Source of the DNA: Actinobacteria bacterium HGW-Actinobacteria-1
GTDB taxonomy: Bacteria > Actinomycetota > Coriobacteriia > Anaerosomatales > Anaerosomataceae
DNA: 64,000 bases
Direction: 5' to 3'
Assembly: GCA_002841355.1 (NCBI GenBank)
Contig: PHFB01000001.1
Location: forward strand, 124,001-188,000
The notes under the pieces were generated by a model. That model was given only the letters and a program-made list of their open reading frames with translations, made no database searches and was not told the origin of the DNA. Position numbers and translations under genes: made by a program. Positions 1 through 8,294 of the stretch are shown one piece after another (positions within the stretch are counted from its first letter, which is position 1; each line of letters begins with the position of its first letter).

Positions 1-945
1 CTCAGATGGGGATTCGACGCCGGCGTAGAAGCTTCGCTCTCCATCGGTCTGCCGTACATCCTCACGTTTTACGTCCTACTGGCGGTTCTCGAGGACTCGG
101 GATACCTCAATTCGCTTGCGTTCCTCACCGACAGGGTGATGCACCGGCTTGGACTGCACGGCAGAGCGTTGCTGCCGCTTGTTGCGGCGGCAGGGTGCAG
201 CGTGCCGGCTATCCTCTCGGTACGCGATCTTCCGTCCAAGCGGGAGCGCCTTATCGCTTCCACGCTGATAGCGATCGTACCGTGCAGCGCCAGAACGGCG
301 GTCATCCTCGGTGCGGTAGGGCACTACATCGGCTGGCAGCCGGCGCTTGGTGTGTTCGCAGTGGTGTTCGCTATCGGGATCGGGACCGGCCTGGGCATGA
401 ACCGGCTCTTCCCGGGTCACACCGGTGGCCTCGTGATGGAGATGTTCCGCTTCCGGCGCCCGCGACTGGGCGGGATCCTCAAGAAGGCGTGGGCACAGTT
501 CAGGGAGTTCCTGTTCGTGGCTACGCCCATTGTGATCGCCGGCAGCCTCGTGGTAGGCACGCTCTACGAGACCGGCTGGCTCTGGAAGCTCGCCGAGCCG
601 CTCAGCCCGATCATCGTGGGATGGCTCGGCCTGCCAGCGCTCGCCGGGCTCACACTCGCGCTTGGCACGCTACGCAAGGAACTCGCCCTGCAGCTGCTCA
701 TCACGATGGCGGTGGTAGCGCTTGGCTCGGGGGCTCAGGACCTCACGTCGTTCATGACGCCGACGAACCTGTTCGTCTACGCGCTCGTGAACACGCTTGC
801 GGTTCCGTGCGTGTCGACCATCACCGTGCTCGTCCGTCAGCATGGGTGGTGGAGGGCGAGTGCGATCGTGGGGTTCACCGTGGTAGTGGCGCTTCTGGCT
901 GGCGGTGTGTTCGCTCGGGTTCTACCGCTTCTGGGGTGGGCGTGA
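1..945 (+). CDS. feoB: Ferrous iron transport protein B, C-terminal part (5' end outside window)
   Basis: This is the membrane part of FeoB, the GTP-driven ferrous iron importer of the cytoplasmic membrane; the G-protein domain lies off the left edge. The frame is open from base 1 and ends at TGA 943-945 (about 314 residues visible). Both gate regions are recognisable: a GCSVPAI motif followed by CSAR, matching the Cys-containing 'GCxVPxI...PCSAR' signature of the family, and a later LGTLRKELALQ segment. Several hydrophobic helices follow and the protein ends in LPLLGWA. No feoA or feoC is seen downstream, so this is the last gene of its operon or stands alone. Gene identity is clear; substrate is taken from the family. 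Confidence 0.9.
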   Translation, partial: LRWGFDAGVEASLSIGLPYILTFYVLLAVLEDSGYLNSLAFLTDRVMHRLGLHGRALLPLVAAAGCSVPAILSVRDLPSKRERLIASTLIAIVPCSARTAVILGAVGHYIGWQPALGVFAVVFAIGIGTGLGMNRLFPGHTGGLVMEMFRFRRPRLGGILKKAWAQFREFLFVATPIVIAGSLVVGTLYETGWLWKLAEPLSPIIVGWLGLPALAGLTLALGTLRKELALQLLITMAVVALGSGAQDLTSFMTPTNLFVYALVNTLAVPCVSTITVLVRQHGWWRASAIVGFTVVVALLAGGVFARVLPLLGWA

Positions 946-1041
946 CGGCGGACGTTGATTGCGAGACTAGGCTAGGCTTGGCTATCCTTTGACGACGACG
1001 AACGTGCCGGTGGGGGCGCGCAGGGGGAGGTTGGGTACTCG

Positions 1042-2244
1042 GTGGCATCTCGGTTCTATGTGTGCTGCAGGAAAGGTTGTCCGAGAAGGAGCCTGGATGC
1101 CGCACGGGTGTTCCGCTACCTGGAGGCGAACGGCTGGCGAGCCACCCGGTACTCGGCGCGTGCCGACATCGTGGTCGTGGTCACGTGTGGCGGCTTCCAG
1201 CAGACCGAGGAGCGCTCCCTGCTGACGATCAGAGACGCTGCTCGACACGCCCGACCGGGTGCGCACATCGTCATCAGCGGCTGTCTCACGCGAATCGATC
1301 CGGATGCGCTGGCGGCATTCTCGGACGCTACAATCATCCATCCTGAGGAGATGAGCCAGCTCGACGGGATCATCTCGGCGACGGTGCCGTTCGACTCCAT
1401 CCCGTTCGCCGGTTCGATACCGGATGTGCAGGACCTGAAGGGCGACGGCTTCTCGCTTGCGCGGTTGCGCGACGAGTTCAGCCCCACGCGAAGCTTCGTG
1501 CGTTCCGCGTTCACGTACCTGTACCGCAAGGTGGTCAGTCTCCGGAAGTCGTGGGACGTCTTTCCCGCGAGCGTCTTCAACGTCATGATCGCGCGCGGCT
1601 GCAACGGTCACTGCACGTATTGCGCTATCCGGGTGGGCACGGGCCCGCTCGTGAGCCGACCCATAGAGGATGTCGTTGCGACGTTCAGACAGGGACTTGC
1701 CGAGGGATACCACCGGTTCGTTCTGATCGCCGAGGATGTCGGCAGCTACGGCGTGGACATCGGCACGAATCTTGTGGAGTTGCTGCAAGCGATCTTCGCG
1801 ATCGAGAGTGATTATGAGCTGATTCTCAATGACTGCAATATCCAGTGGTTCGTGGAGTATGGCGACTCGCTGATGTCGCTACTCGAGCAGAATCGTGATC
1901 GCCTTGCGGATATCAGGATCCCCGTGCAGTCGGGGAGCGACCGGATGCTGCGTCTCATGGGACGACGGTATCGCTCCGAGGATATCCGGCAGGTCGTCGG
2001 TGCATTGCGGGAGCGACTTCCGGGCGTGAGTCTGAAGACGCACGTCCTGGTCGGTTTCCCCGGCGAGACGGAAGAGGATGTTTCGGCCACGGTGCAGCTG
2101 CTGTCCGAGGCGTGTTTCGATGCCGTGAAGCTCTACTGCTACGAGGAGCGTCCGGGTACTCCAGCAGCACGTCTTCCGGACAAGGTGCCCGATGCCGTGA
2201 AGCGTCAACGGTACCGCCGATTGGCGGCGTACGGCGTGCGCTAG
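1042..2244 (+). CDS. Radical SAM methylthiotransferase (MiaB/RimO/MtaB family) without TRAM domain
   Basis: A 400-residue radical SAM enzyme expected to insert a methylthio group using two 4Fe-4S clusters. The N-terminal cluster ligands are visible as Cys13, Cys49 and Cys81, spaced as in methylthiotransferases, and the radical SAM motif CNGHCTYC lies near residues 186-193. A QSGSDRML segment and a GFPGETEED segment later in the barrel are also typical. MiaB, RimO and MtaB normally carry a further TRAM RNA-binding domain of about 60 residues; here the protein stops right after the barrel (YRRLAAYGVR), so the substrate cannot be assigned from sequence. The GTG start is chosen because GGGGGAGG lies 11 bases upstream. 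It stands between feoB and the LexA-controlled repair genes without obvious linkage to either. Confidence 0.85.
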   Translation: MASRFYVCCRKGCPRRSLDAARVFRYLEANGWRATRYSARADIVVVVTCGGFQQTEERSLLTIRDAARHARPGAHIVISGCLTRIDPDALAAFSDATIIHPEEMSQLDGIISATVPFDSIPFAGSIPDVQDLKGDGFSLARLRDEFSPTRSFVRSAFTYLYRKVVSLRKSWDVFPASVFNVMIARGCNGHCTYCAIRVGTGPLVSRPIEDVVATFRQGLAEGYHRFVLIAEDVGSYGVDIGTNLVELLQAIFAIESDYELILNDCNIQWFVEYGDSLMSLLEQNRDRLADIRIPVQSGSDRMLRLMGRRYRSEDIRQVVGALRERLPGVSLKTHVLVGFPGETEEDVSATVQLLSEACFDAVKLYCYEERPGTPAARLPDKVPDAVKRQRYRRLAAYGVR

Positions 2245-2269
2245 CGCTCCCGTCCATGTCAGACCCGTC

Positions 2270-2298
2270 TTGTATACCGAACATACGTTCGATATACT
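2270..2298 (+). promoter_or_regulatory. Sigma70-type promoter of the DUF6504-dnaE2 operon, LexA controlled
   Basis: TTGTAT (2270-2275) and TATACT (2293-2298) are separated by exactly 17 bases, a good housekeeping promoter. The LexA box lies wholly inside the spacer, so bound LexA would block RNA polymerase. Transcription would start near 2304-2305, at the first bases of the perfect stem-loop listed separately. Confidence 0.75.
2278..2291 (+). promoter_or_regulatory. LexA (DinR-type) SOS box
   Basis: CGAACATACGTTCG is a perfect match to the Gram-positive/actinobacterial LexA operator CGAAC-N4-GTTCG. It sits between the -35 and -10 elements of the promoter ahead of the small DUF6504-like gene and dnaE2, which makes damage-inducible expression of this operon very likely. 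Confidence 0.9.
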
Positions 2299-2304
2299 GG
2301 ACGT

Positions 2305-2345
2305 GCCGGGCGTGGACCCCTGAAAGCTCCTAATCCACGCCCGGC
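2305..2345 (+). repeat. Perfect 12-bp inverted repeat at the predicted 5' end of the SOS mRNA
   Basis: GCCGGGCGTGGA (2305-2316) is exactly complementary to TCCACGCCCGGC (2334-2345), with a 17-base loop. The left arm begins at the transcription start predicted from the upstream promoter, so the mRNA would carry a 5'-terminal stem-loop. It lacks a T-run, so it is not a standard terminator; protection of the 5' end or a protein/RNA binding site are possible roles. Confidence 0.7.
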
Positions 2346-2369
2346 TCCTTCCTCAGAAGAGAGTCGTCC

Positions 2370-2789
2370 ATGGGCCGCAACAGCGCTATCAAGAGCTTCG
2401 ATCCCGCGAAAGAGACAGGTCAACCGCTCGATCTGTTCAGCGGCCGAGACGCGCGCAGGCCCGTCATCATCGAGCTGCTTCGGAGCCCGTGGATCGTGCG
2501 AGGATCGCAGGTGGCAACCGGAAACTCAGGTCACGGCGGCAAGCGCCGTGAAGAAGAGGTGACGGTGGTCTGGGACGGCGCCCGCCGGGCGCCGGCGGCA
2601 TTCCAGATGAACGGGCGTCGGTATAGCGTCGATGCGCTGGTTCAGACATGGACGCTCGAACGCGCGTGGTGGGACCCCCGCGCCCGACTGAGCCGTCGGT
2701 GCTTCCGGGTGCTCGCTCGCGGTGGCCTCTATGACCTTGCATACGACCTCTTGACCGGCCGGTGGCTCCTCGTCGGCATCGTGGATTAG
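2370..2789 (+). CDS. Small DUF6504-like protein in SOS operon with dnaE2
   Basis: A 139-residue protein encoded between the LexA-controlled promoter and dnaE2, with only 8 bases to the dnaE2 start. The C-terminal half (roughly residues 62-139) resembles the DUF6504 family as remembered: a basic strand with NGRRYSV, a Trp-rich segment (WTLERAWW), then RRCFRV, LYDLAYD and a closing RWLLVGIVD, a pattern of small beta-sheet proteins often found near translesion polymerase genes. The N-terminal half is polar and unassigned. No catalytic motif is seen. The context suggests an accessory factor of damage-induced DNA synthesis, possibly standing in for ImuA or ImuB, neither of which is present here. 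Function is inference; family membership is moderately supported by the residue pattern only. Confidence 0.65.
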   Translation: MGRNSAIKSFDPAKETGQPLDLFSGRDARRPVIIELLRSPWIVRGSQVATGNSGHGGKRREEEVTVVWDGARRAPAAFQMNGRRYSVDALVQTWTLERAWWDPRARLSRRCFRVLARGGLYDLAYDLLTGRWLLVGIVD

Positions 2790-2797
2790 CGACCGCT

Positions 2798-5700
2798 ATG
2801 AGCGGCTTCGTACACCTGCACGTGCATTCGCGCTTCAGCTTCATGGACGGCGCGGCCGATCTTGATGCGCTCATCGAGCGGGCGGCTGCGTTAGGCATGC
2901 CTGCGCTTGCGCTTACCGATCACCAGGGCCTCTATGGGGCGCTCCGCTTCTACCGTAAAGCGCTTGTGGCCGGCATCCGACCGATCCTCGGTGCCGAGAT
3001 CGTCATCGAGACTGCCGGGCTTCCCGGCGAGGAAGGCGACCTGCCGCCCGAAAATCGCCTGCATCTTCCGGCACCGGTCGGCTTCGGGCGTGCAGCGGGG
3101 CGCGGGTTCCACCTCATGCTGCTCGTGAAAGACATGATCGGCTACCGCAACCTGTGTGGCATGCTCTCTCGCGCACACGTCCGTAGCGCCGATGAGCCAT
3201 CGGTCATTTCGCTTGCTGACCTTGCGCGGCACTCGGAGGGGCTTATCGGACTTTCCGGGTGCAGCAATGGCGAGGCAGGTGCTGCGGTACTCGCAGGGCT
3301 TGGTTGGCGCGGAGAGGAGGCGCTCAAGCGTCTTGCGCGCTGTTTCGCGCCCGGGGACTTCTACGTGGAGTTGATGCACACCCTTACGCCGGAGAGCGCA
3401 CGCTACGTGAGCGGGCTTGCCGCAATCGCGGGGCGGTTACAGCTGCCGGTCGTGGCCACCAACAACGTCCACTACGTGGAGCAGCGTCAGTTCCGCCTTC
3501 ATGACGTGCTTGCAGCCGCAGGCTCGCGCACAGAGCTTCCGGGGCCGTACGGTCGCCAGAACGCCGAGTTGTGGCTCAAGCCGGCTGGCGAGATGCGGCG
3601 TCTGTTCGCCGACATCCCGCAGGCGTGCGATGCAACGCTTGAGATCGCGGAGCGCTGCAACCTGGATCTCGGTCTGGGCGCATTCCACTTCCCGGGTGCC
3701 GAGGTCGCGGCGGGGGAGACGCCGTACTCCACGCTCGCGAAGGCCGCATGGCAAGGACTCGAGCGGCGGTACCGGCCGGTGACGCCGGCTGCTGTCGCAC
3801 GGCTGCAGCATGAGCTCTCGGTCATCCAGGACCTTGGGTTCTCGGAATACTTCCTTGTGGTGAAGGACATCGTGGACTTCGCACGCTCGCGCGGCATCCG
3901 CTACAGCGGGCGGGGGAGCGCCGGCGACAGCATCGTCACATACCTGCTCGGCATCACGGACGCGGACCCGATACGGCACGACCTGCTCTTCGAGCGGTTC
4001 CTTAACCCCGAGCGGCGCCAGATGCCCGACATCGACGTGGACTTCGATTCTCGGCGACGCGACGAGGTCATCGAGTACATCTACAAGCGCTTCGGAAACG
4101 AGCATGTGGCGATGGTCGCCACCGTCCAGACGATGACCGCACGCGGTGCCGTGCGCACCGTGGCGCGGGCATTCGACCTGCCGATCGACGAAGTGAACTC
4201 GCTTTCACGCCACCTGCCGTGGGTGAGCGCGCACCGCCTGCGCGAGGTACTCGACACGTACCCCGAGTGTGCGAGCCACCCGCTCAAGGACCGCGAACGC
4301 TACGGTCTTCTCACCGAGCTTGCCGAGGAACTCTCGGGCTGCCCGATGCACCTCGGGACGCACCTTGGCGGCTTCATCATCACGCGGGAGCCGATCGCCA
4401 CGTGGATGCCGCTTCAGTGGGCCGCTAAAGGCACGGTGGTTTCGCAGTACGACAAGGACGACATCGAGATGCTCGGCCTCGTGAAGATGGACATCCTCGG
4501 CCTCAGGATGCACTCGGCGATCAGCGACACGGTCGAGCTTGCCCGGGCACGAGTCGGCATCGATGCGGTACCGGAGCCGTTCGACCTCGTGCCGGACGAC
4601 CCGGCGGTCTACGAGCTCATCGCCTCGGCGGACACGGTGGGGATGTTCCAGCTGGAATCGAGCGGTCAGCGCAACCTCGCCATGCGCCTCAAGGAGCGCA
4701 CGTTCGAGGACATCATCGCCGCCATCTCGCTCTTCCGTCCCGGCCCGCTGGAAGCCGAGATGATCACGCCGTTCATCCGCCGCCGCCACGGCATCGAGCC
4801 GGTGACCGTGCCGCATCCGGCCATGGGCGAAGTCCTGCGCGACAGCTACGGCGTCATCCTCTACCAGGAGCAGGTGCTCCGCGTGGCGCAGGCGATCGCC
4901 GGCTTCTCCCTCGCCGAGGCGGACAGTCTCCGCCGCGCGATGACCAAGGGGCGTTCCCGCGAGGAGATGGAGAAGATCCACGGCCACTTCGTGACGCGCG
5001 CGGTGGGTCTCGGCGTTGAGAAGGCTGCTGCTGAGGAGGCATTCCGGCAACTCCAGGGGTTCGCGGCGTATGGCTTCTGCAAGGCGCACGCGGCGTGCTT
5101 CGCGGTCGTCTCCTATGCGAGCGCATGGCTCAAGCGCTACTACCCGGCCGAGTTCGCCGCCGCGATTCTCAACAACGAGCCGATGGGCTTCTACACGCCG
5201 CGCCTGGTGGTCAACGACGCGCGTCGCCATGGCATCGCCATCCTCCCGCCGCACGTGAACGCGTCGCGAGGCCTCTACACGGTCGAAGATGACGGCCGCG
5301 CCATACGCGTGGGATTCCGCGATGTGCACGAGATGACGCAGCGTCTTCTCGGCGCAATTGAACGCGAGCAGGACGTGCGGCCTTTCCGGGACCTCGCGGA
5401 CTTCCTGCGCCGCACGCGTGCCGAGGCGCCTGCTGCCGAGAGCCTCATACGCGTGGGAGCGCTCGATAGCCTCGGCATGACAGATGCCGGGCGTCCGCCC
5501 ACGCGCGACGAACTCCTCATGCTCCTGCCCGAGATGAAGGCGGTCATCGCGCGTGAAGGCGTAGCGGGCGACGACGTGCTCGTGCTTGCGCCCGCGAAGG
5601 CGCGCACGCCCGAGGACCCGACACACGTCTCGGGCTGGTCGCGCGCGCGGCGTCTCTCGGCGGAGCTTGAGATCGTGGGGCTCTCGCTGGAGTGCCACCC

Positions 5701-6163
5701 GCTGGCGCTTGCACGCGCGGACCTGGAGCGCCGGGGCGTCACGTGGGCGCGCGACCTCCCGAAGCTCGAGGACCGCACCCGCGTGCGCGTTGCGGGCGTC
5801 CGCGAGCGCGCGCAGACGCCGCGGACCCGCTCGGGCAAGCGCACGTGTTTCCTCACGCTCGAGGACCCCACGGGACTCCTCGATGTCGTCGTGTTTGAGG
5901 ATGCGCTCAACCGGGCGGGGGAGACCATCGTGAAGCACCGCGCGTATGTGGTGGAGGGCGTGCTGCAGAACAACCACGAGCGCGGGATAGCCATCATCGC
6001 TGATCGTGTGGAGCCATACGTCGTGCGCACAAGGGATGGCAGTCCCGTGCGTATGCGACGCGGTGTGCCGAGCGGTCCGATGGGGCCGTCGCTTGGCGGT
6101 GCAGGGGCTCCCGAGGAAGAGTCGTGGGCGGCAGCCGAGGAGGCCGCAGTCTACAACGGCTGA
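2798..6163 (+). CDS. dnaE2: Error-prone DNA polymerase III alpha subunit (DnaE2 type)
   Basis: A C-family replicative-type polymerase of 1121 residues. The N-terminal PHP domain starts with HLHVHSRFSFMDG (residues 6-18), followed by the palm with GRGSAGDS (about 370) and the catalytic PDIDVDFDS (about 410), then thumb and fingers, and an OB-fold near 990-1070. The length and the LexA box upstream point to DnaE2, the SOS mutagenic copy, rather than the main replicase DnaE1, though sequence alone does not exclude a second housekeeping copy. ATG 2798 is preferred over GTG 2762, which lies inside the upstream gene and would add 12 residues before the conserved SGFVHLH start; its ribosome binding site is weak, suggesting translational coupling. 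The 3' end overlaps the convergent dinB by 13 bases. Confidence 0.88.
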   Translation: MSGFVHLHVHSRFSFMDGAADLDALIERAAALGMPALALTDHQGLYGALRFYRKALVAGIRPILGAEIVIETAGLPGEEGDLPPENRLHLPAPVGFGRAAGRGFHLMLLVKDMIGYRNLCGMLSRAHVRSADEPSVISLADLARHSEGLIGLSGCSNGEAGAAVLAGLGWRGEEALKRLARCFAPGDFYVELMHTLTPESARYVSGLAAIAGRLQLPVVATNNVHYVEQRQFRLHDVLAAAGSRTELPGPYGRQNAELWLKPAGEMRRLFADIPQACDATLEIAERCNLDLGLGAFHFPGAEVAAGETPYSTLAKAAWQGLERRYRPVTPAAVARLQHELSVIQDLGFSEYFLVVKDIVDFARSRGIRYSGRGSAGDSIVTYLLGITDADPIRHDLLFERFLNPERRQMPDIDVDFDSRRRDEVIEYIYKRFGNEHVAMVATVQTMTARGAVRTVARAFDLPIDEVNSLSRHLPWVSAHRLREVLDTYPECASHPLKDRERYGLLTELAEELSGCPMHLGTHLGGFIITREPIATWMPLQWAAKGTVVSQYDKDDIEMLGLVKMDILGLRMHSAISDTVELARARVGIDAVPEPFDLVPDDPAVYELIASADTVGMFQLESSGQRNLAMRLKERTFEDIIAAISLFRPGPLEAEMITPFIRRRHGIEPVTVPHPAMGEVLRDSYGVILYQEQVLRVAQAIAGFSLAEADSLRRAMTKGRSREEMEKIHGHFVTRAVGLGVEKAAAEEAFRQLQGFAAYGFCKAHAACFAVVSYASAWLKRYYPAEFAAAILNNEPMGFYTPRLVVNDARRHGIAILPPHVNASRGLYTVEDDGRAIRVGFRDVHEMTQRLLGAIEREQDVRPFRDLADFLRRTRAEAPAAESLIRVGALDSLGMTDAGRPPTRDELLMLLPEMKAVIAREGVAGDDVLVLAPAKARTPEDPTHVSGWSRARRLSAELEIVGLSLECHPLALARADLERRGVTWARDLPKLEDRTRVRVAGVRERAQTPRTRSGKRTCFLTLEDPTGLLDVVVFEDALNRAGETIVKHRAYVVEGVLQNNHERGIAIIADRVEPYVVRTRDGSPVRMRRGVPSGPMGPSLGGAGAPEEESWAAAEEAAVYNG

Positions 6164-7374
6164 GTGTCCGGACCGTTCTTGTCGTGTGAGCGATCGACAC
6201 CCCGCCGGATGGCATCCTCGCCGAAGCGCTTCTTCACGGCGTCGAGCCCCTCGGCCAATGCCTTGCGTTGTGGTCGAGCGTCGTCCTGGGCACTGGATGC
6301 GAACAAGTCGAGCTGCACGGCCGCTTCCTCGAACCCGCTCGTCCCAAAACCGATCAGCCGTAGCCCGGCGCCTGGCGACCACGCCGAGCGCAGCAGCGTG
6401 AGCGCGACAGGAAGCATCTCGTCCTCGAGGTCGGTCGCGACGTCGATGGTGCGTTGGACCGTCGGGGTCGAGAAGTCTGCGTAGCGCAGTTTGACCGTGA
6501 GCGTCCTTGCCGAGAGCCCCGCCTTCCTGAGCCGGGCTGCCACATGGGTAACAAGTCCCGAAAGCGCACGCTCAACCTCCTCGCGCTCCCTGACGTCGAC
6601 TGAGAAGGTGTGTTCGTTGGAGACCGACTTGGGGTCGCGCTCGTACTGGACGCGGCGCGGGTCGATTCCCCGGGCGCGGGCGGTTAGGTCGGGTCCGAAT
6701 CTGCCAAGCACCTCTCGCGCCGTGGCGTCGTCCATAGCCGCGAGTTCTCCAAGGCGTCTGATACCGATTCGCGCAAGCCGATCGCCGGTGCTCTTGCCCA
6801 CGCCGGGAAGCACGCCTACCAGCAAGGGGGCCAGGAACGCGGCCTCCTCGCCCGGCCATACGACGGTGATGCCGTGTGGCTTCTTGTGATCCGAGGCGAT
6901 CTTCGCAACCGTCTTGCAGGATGCGACGCCGATGGAGCAGGAGACTCCGAGCGCGTCCACCTGCTCCTGTATGCGCTCTGCGATGACAACGGGGTGCTCG
7001 CCACTGGTGCCCGGAGTCACGTCCAGGTATGCCTCATCGATAGAGGTGGGTTCCACGTCCGGCGTAACCCTCGAGAGGATATTCCGGACGGCGCGCGACA
7101 TCTCCCCGTAGCGACCGAAGTTTGACGAGACCCAGATGGCATCGGGGCAGAGGCGAGCGGCCTGAGCAGATGGCATCGCAGAATGCACGCCGAAAGCCCT
7201 GGCCTCATACGAACACGTGGATACGACGCCCCGTCTTGAAGGGTCCCCGCCGACGATCACCGGCTTCCCTCGCCACTCCGGGTGATCCAGCTGCTCGACA
7301 GACGCGAAGAACGCATCCATGTCCATGTGGAGCACGGCGCGTCCAGTCCACGGCCTGTCGGGAGTATGCGTCAT
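6151..7374 (-). CDS. dinB: DNA polymerase IV (Y-family translesion polymerase)
   Basis: A 407-residue Y-family polymerase that copies past damaged bases. The metal ligands are intact: D18 in HMDMDAFFASVE and D113-E114 in SIDEAYLDVT, so unlike ImuB proteins this enzyme should be active. Helix-hairpin-helix (VGVLPGVGKSTGDRL) and little-finger regions follow. A beta-clamp peptide QLDLF is seen near residue 354, about 50 residues before the C-terminus. The start at 7374 begins MTHTPDRPW; an upstream in-frame ATG at 7410 would start inside the LexA box and is rejected. It is divergent from nfo across a shared LexA-like box and convergent with dnaE2, sharing 13 bases of 3' end (TAG at 6151-6153). 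Confidence 0.92.
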   Translation of the reverse strand: MTHTPDRPWTGRAVLHMDMDAFFASVEQLDHPEWRGKPVIVGGDPSRRGVVSTCSYEARAFGVHSAMPSAQAARLCPDAIWVSSNFGRYGEMSRAVRNILSRVTPDVEPTSIDEAYLDVTPGTSGEHPVVIAERIQEQVDALGVSCSIGVASCKTVAKIASDHKKPHGITVVWPGEEAAFLAPLLVGVLPGVGKSTGDRLARIGIRRLGELAAMDDATAREVLGRFGPDLTARARGIDPRRVQYERDPKSVSNEHTFSVDVREREEVERALSGLVTHVAARLRKAGLSARTLTVKLRYADFSTPTVQRTIDVATDLEDEMLPVALTLLRSAWSPGAGLRLIGFGTSGFEEAAVQLDLFASSAQDDARPQRKALAEGLDAVKKRFGEDAIRRGVDRSHDKNGPDTQPL

Positions 7375-7403
7375 ACTGACAGTGTAGTGTCTTGATACGA
7401 CAC

Positions 7404-7417
7404 CGACCATATGTTCG
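7404..7417. promoter_or_regulatory. LexA-like SOS box shared by divergent dinB and nfo
   Basis: Read on the minus strand the site is CGAACATATGGTCG, one mismatch from CGAAC-N4-GTTCG. It lies 30 bases upstream of the dinB start and 17 bases upstream of the nfo start. On the minus strand TTGTAT directly precedes it, the same -35 hexamer that precedes the other SOS box in this window; on the plus strand TTGATA (7392-7397) is a possible -35 for nfo. Confidence 0.75.
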
Positions 7418-7433
7418 ATACAAGGAGTGGCTC

Positions 7434-8294
7434 GTGCTGATCGGTGCGCATGTAGGCGTGAGCGGCGGCTACCCGCAGTCCATCGACTACGCGGAGTCGG
7501 TGGGTTGTGAGGCCATCCAGATCTTCGCGAAGTCGCCCCAACAGTGGCGAGCGAAGCCGACGGGCCCCGAGGTCGCGGCGGCGTTTCGCGAACGGCGCGC
7601 CGCGTCGAGTATCGCCTTCGTGTGCACGCACACGGCGTATCTCATCAATCTCGGGTCGGAAGACGATGCGCTGTGGGAGCGATCGTGGCGGGCGCTTGCT
7701 GACGAACTCGCCCGAGCCGCGATGCTTGGCGCGAACGCGACTGTAACGCATACCGGGACGAATCGAAGCGGTAGCCTCGAAGTCGGCGCGCGCAGGATAG
7801 CCGAGGGTATCCGTCTGGCGTTTCAGGAGGCGCCTGAGGGCGTACTGCTCCTTGAGAACACTGCAGGTGCCGGGACGACCTTCGGCACTGGCCCCGAAGA
7901 ACTCGGCGCCGTGCTCGGCATGCTGGACGCCGATTGGAGCGAGCGTCTCGGTGTGTGCCTCGATAGTTGCCACGCACATGCGGCGGGCTGGGATCTGAGC
8001 TCGGCCGACGGGTGGGGCGCGTTCACCGAGGGCCTGGAGACGTGCTGCGGTCGCGGTCGCATACAGGTCGTGCACGCCAACGACAGCACCTTTGGCCTGG
8101 GTGCCCGAAAGGACCGCCACGCCTGGGTAGGTGACGGGACGATCGGGCGTGACGGGTTCGCGGCTATGTTCGCTCAGCACCGACTCGCAAGCGCAGCCGC
8201 GATCGTGGAGGTGTCCGGAGACGTTCCCGAGAAGGACGAGACGAACGTTACTCGGCTGAAGGAGCTGCGTGAAGCTTCCTCGGCACGCGAGTAG
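7434..8294 (+). CDS. nfo: Endonuclease IV (AP endonuclease family 2)
   Basis: A 286-residue TIM-barrel metalloenzyme that cuts DNA 5' to abasic sites in base excision repair. Family motifs are present in order: IGAHVGVSGG at the N-terminus, HTAYLINLGS, LENTAGAGTTFG, CLDSCHAHAAGWD and HANDSTFGLGARKDRHAWVG, which together supply the His, Glu and Asp ligands of the trinuclear zinc site. GTG 7434 is taken as start because AAGGAG lies at 7422-7427 and the protein then begins MLIGAHVG as in homologues; an in-frame upstream start would run back through the LexA box. It shares that box with dinB, so damage induction is likely. The 3' end overlaps the convergent DnaQ-UvrC gene by 47 bases. Confidence 0.92.
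   Translation: MLIGAHVGVSGGYPQSIDYAESVGCEAIQIFAKSPQQWRAKPTGPEVAAAFRERRAASSIAFVCTHTAYLINLGSEDDALWERSWRALADELARAAMLGANATVTHTGTNRSGSLEVGARRIAEGIRLAFQEAPEGVLLLENTAGAGTTFGTGPEELGAVLGMLDADWSERLGVCLDSCHAHAAGWDLSSADGWGAFTEGLETCCGRGRIQVVHANDSTFGLGARKDRHAWVGDGTIGRDGFAAMFAQHRLASAAAIVEVSGDVPEKDETNVTRLKELREASSARE

Noticed and set aside
4205-6382. 725-residue open frame on the minus strand opposite dnaE2
   Set aside because: It is a shadow of the GC-rich dnaE2 frame, with Arg/His-rich low-complexity product, no family motif and no ribosome binding site.
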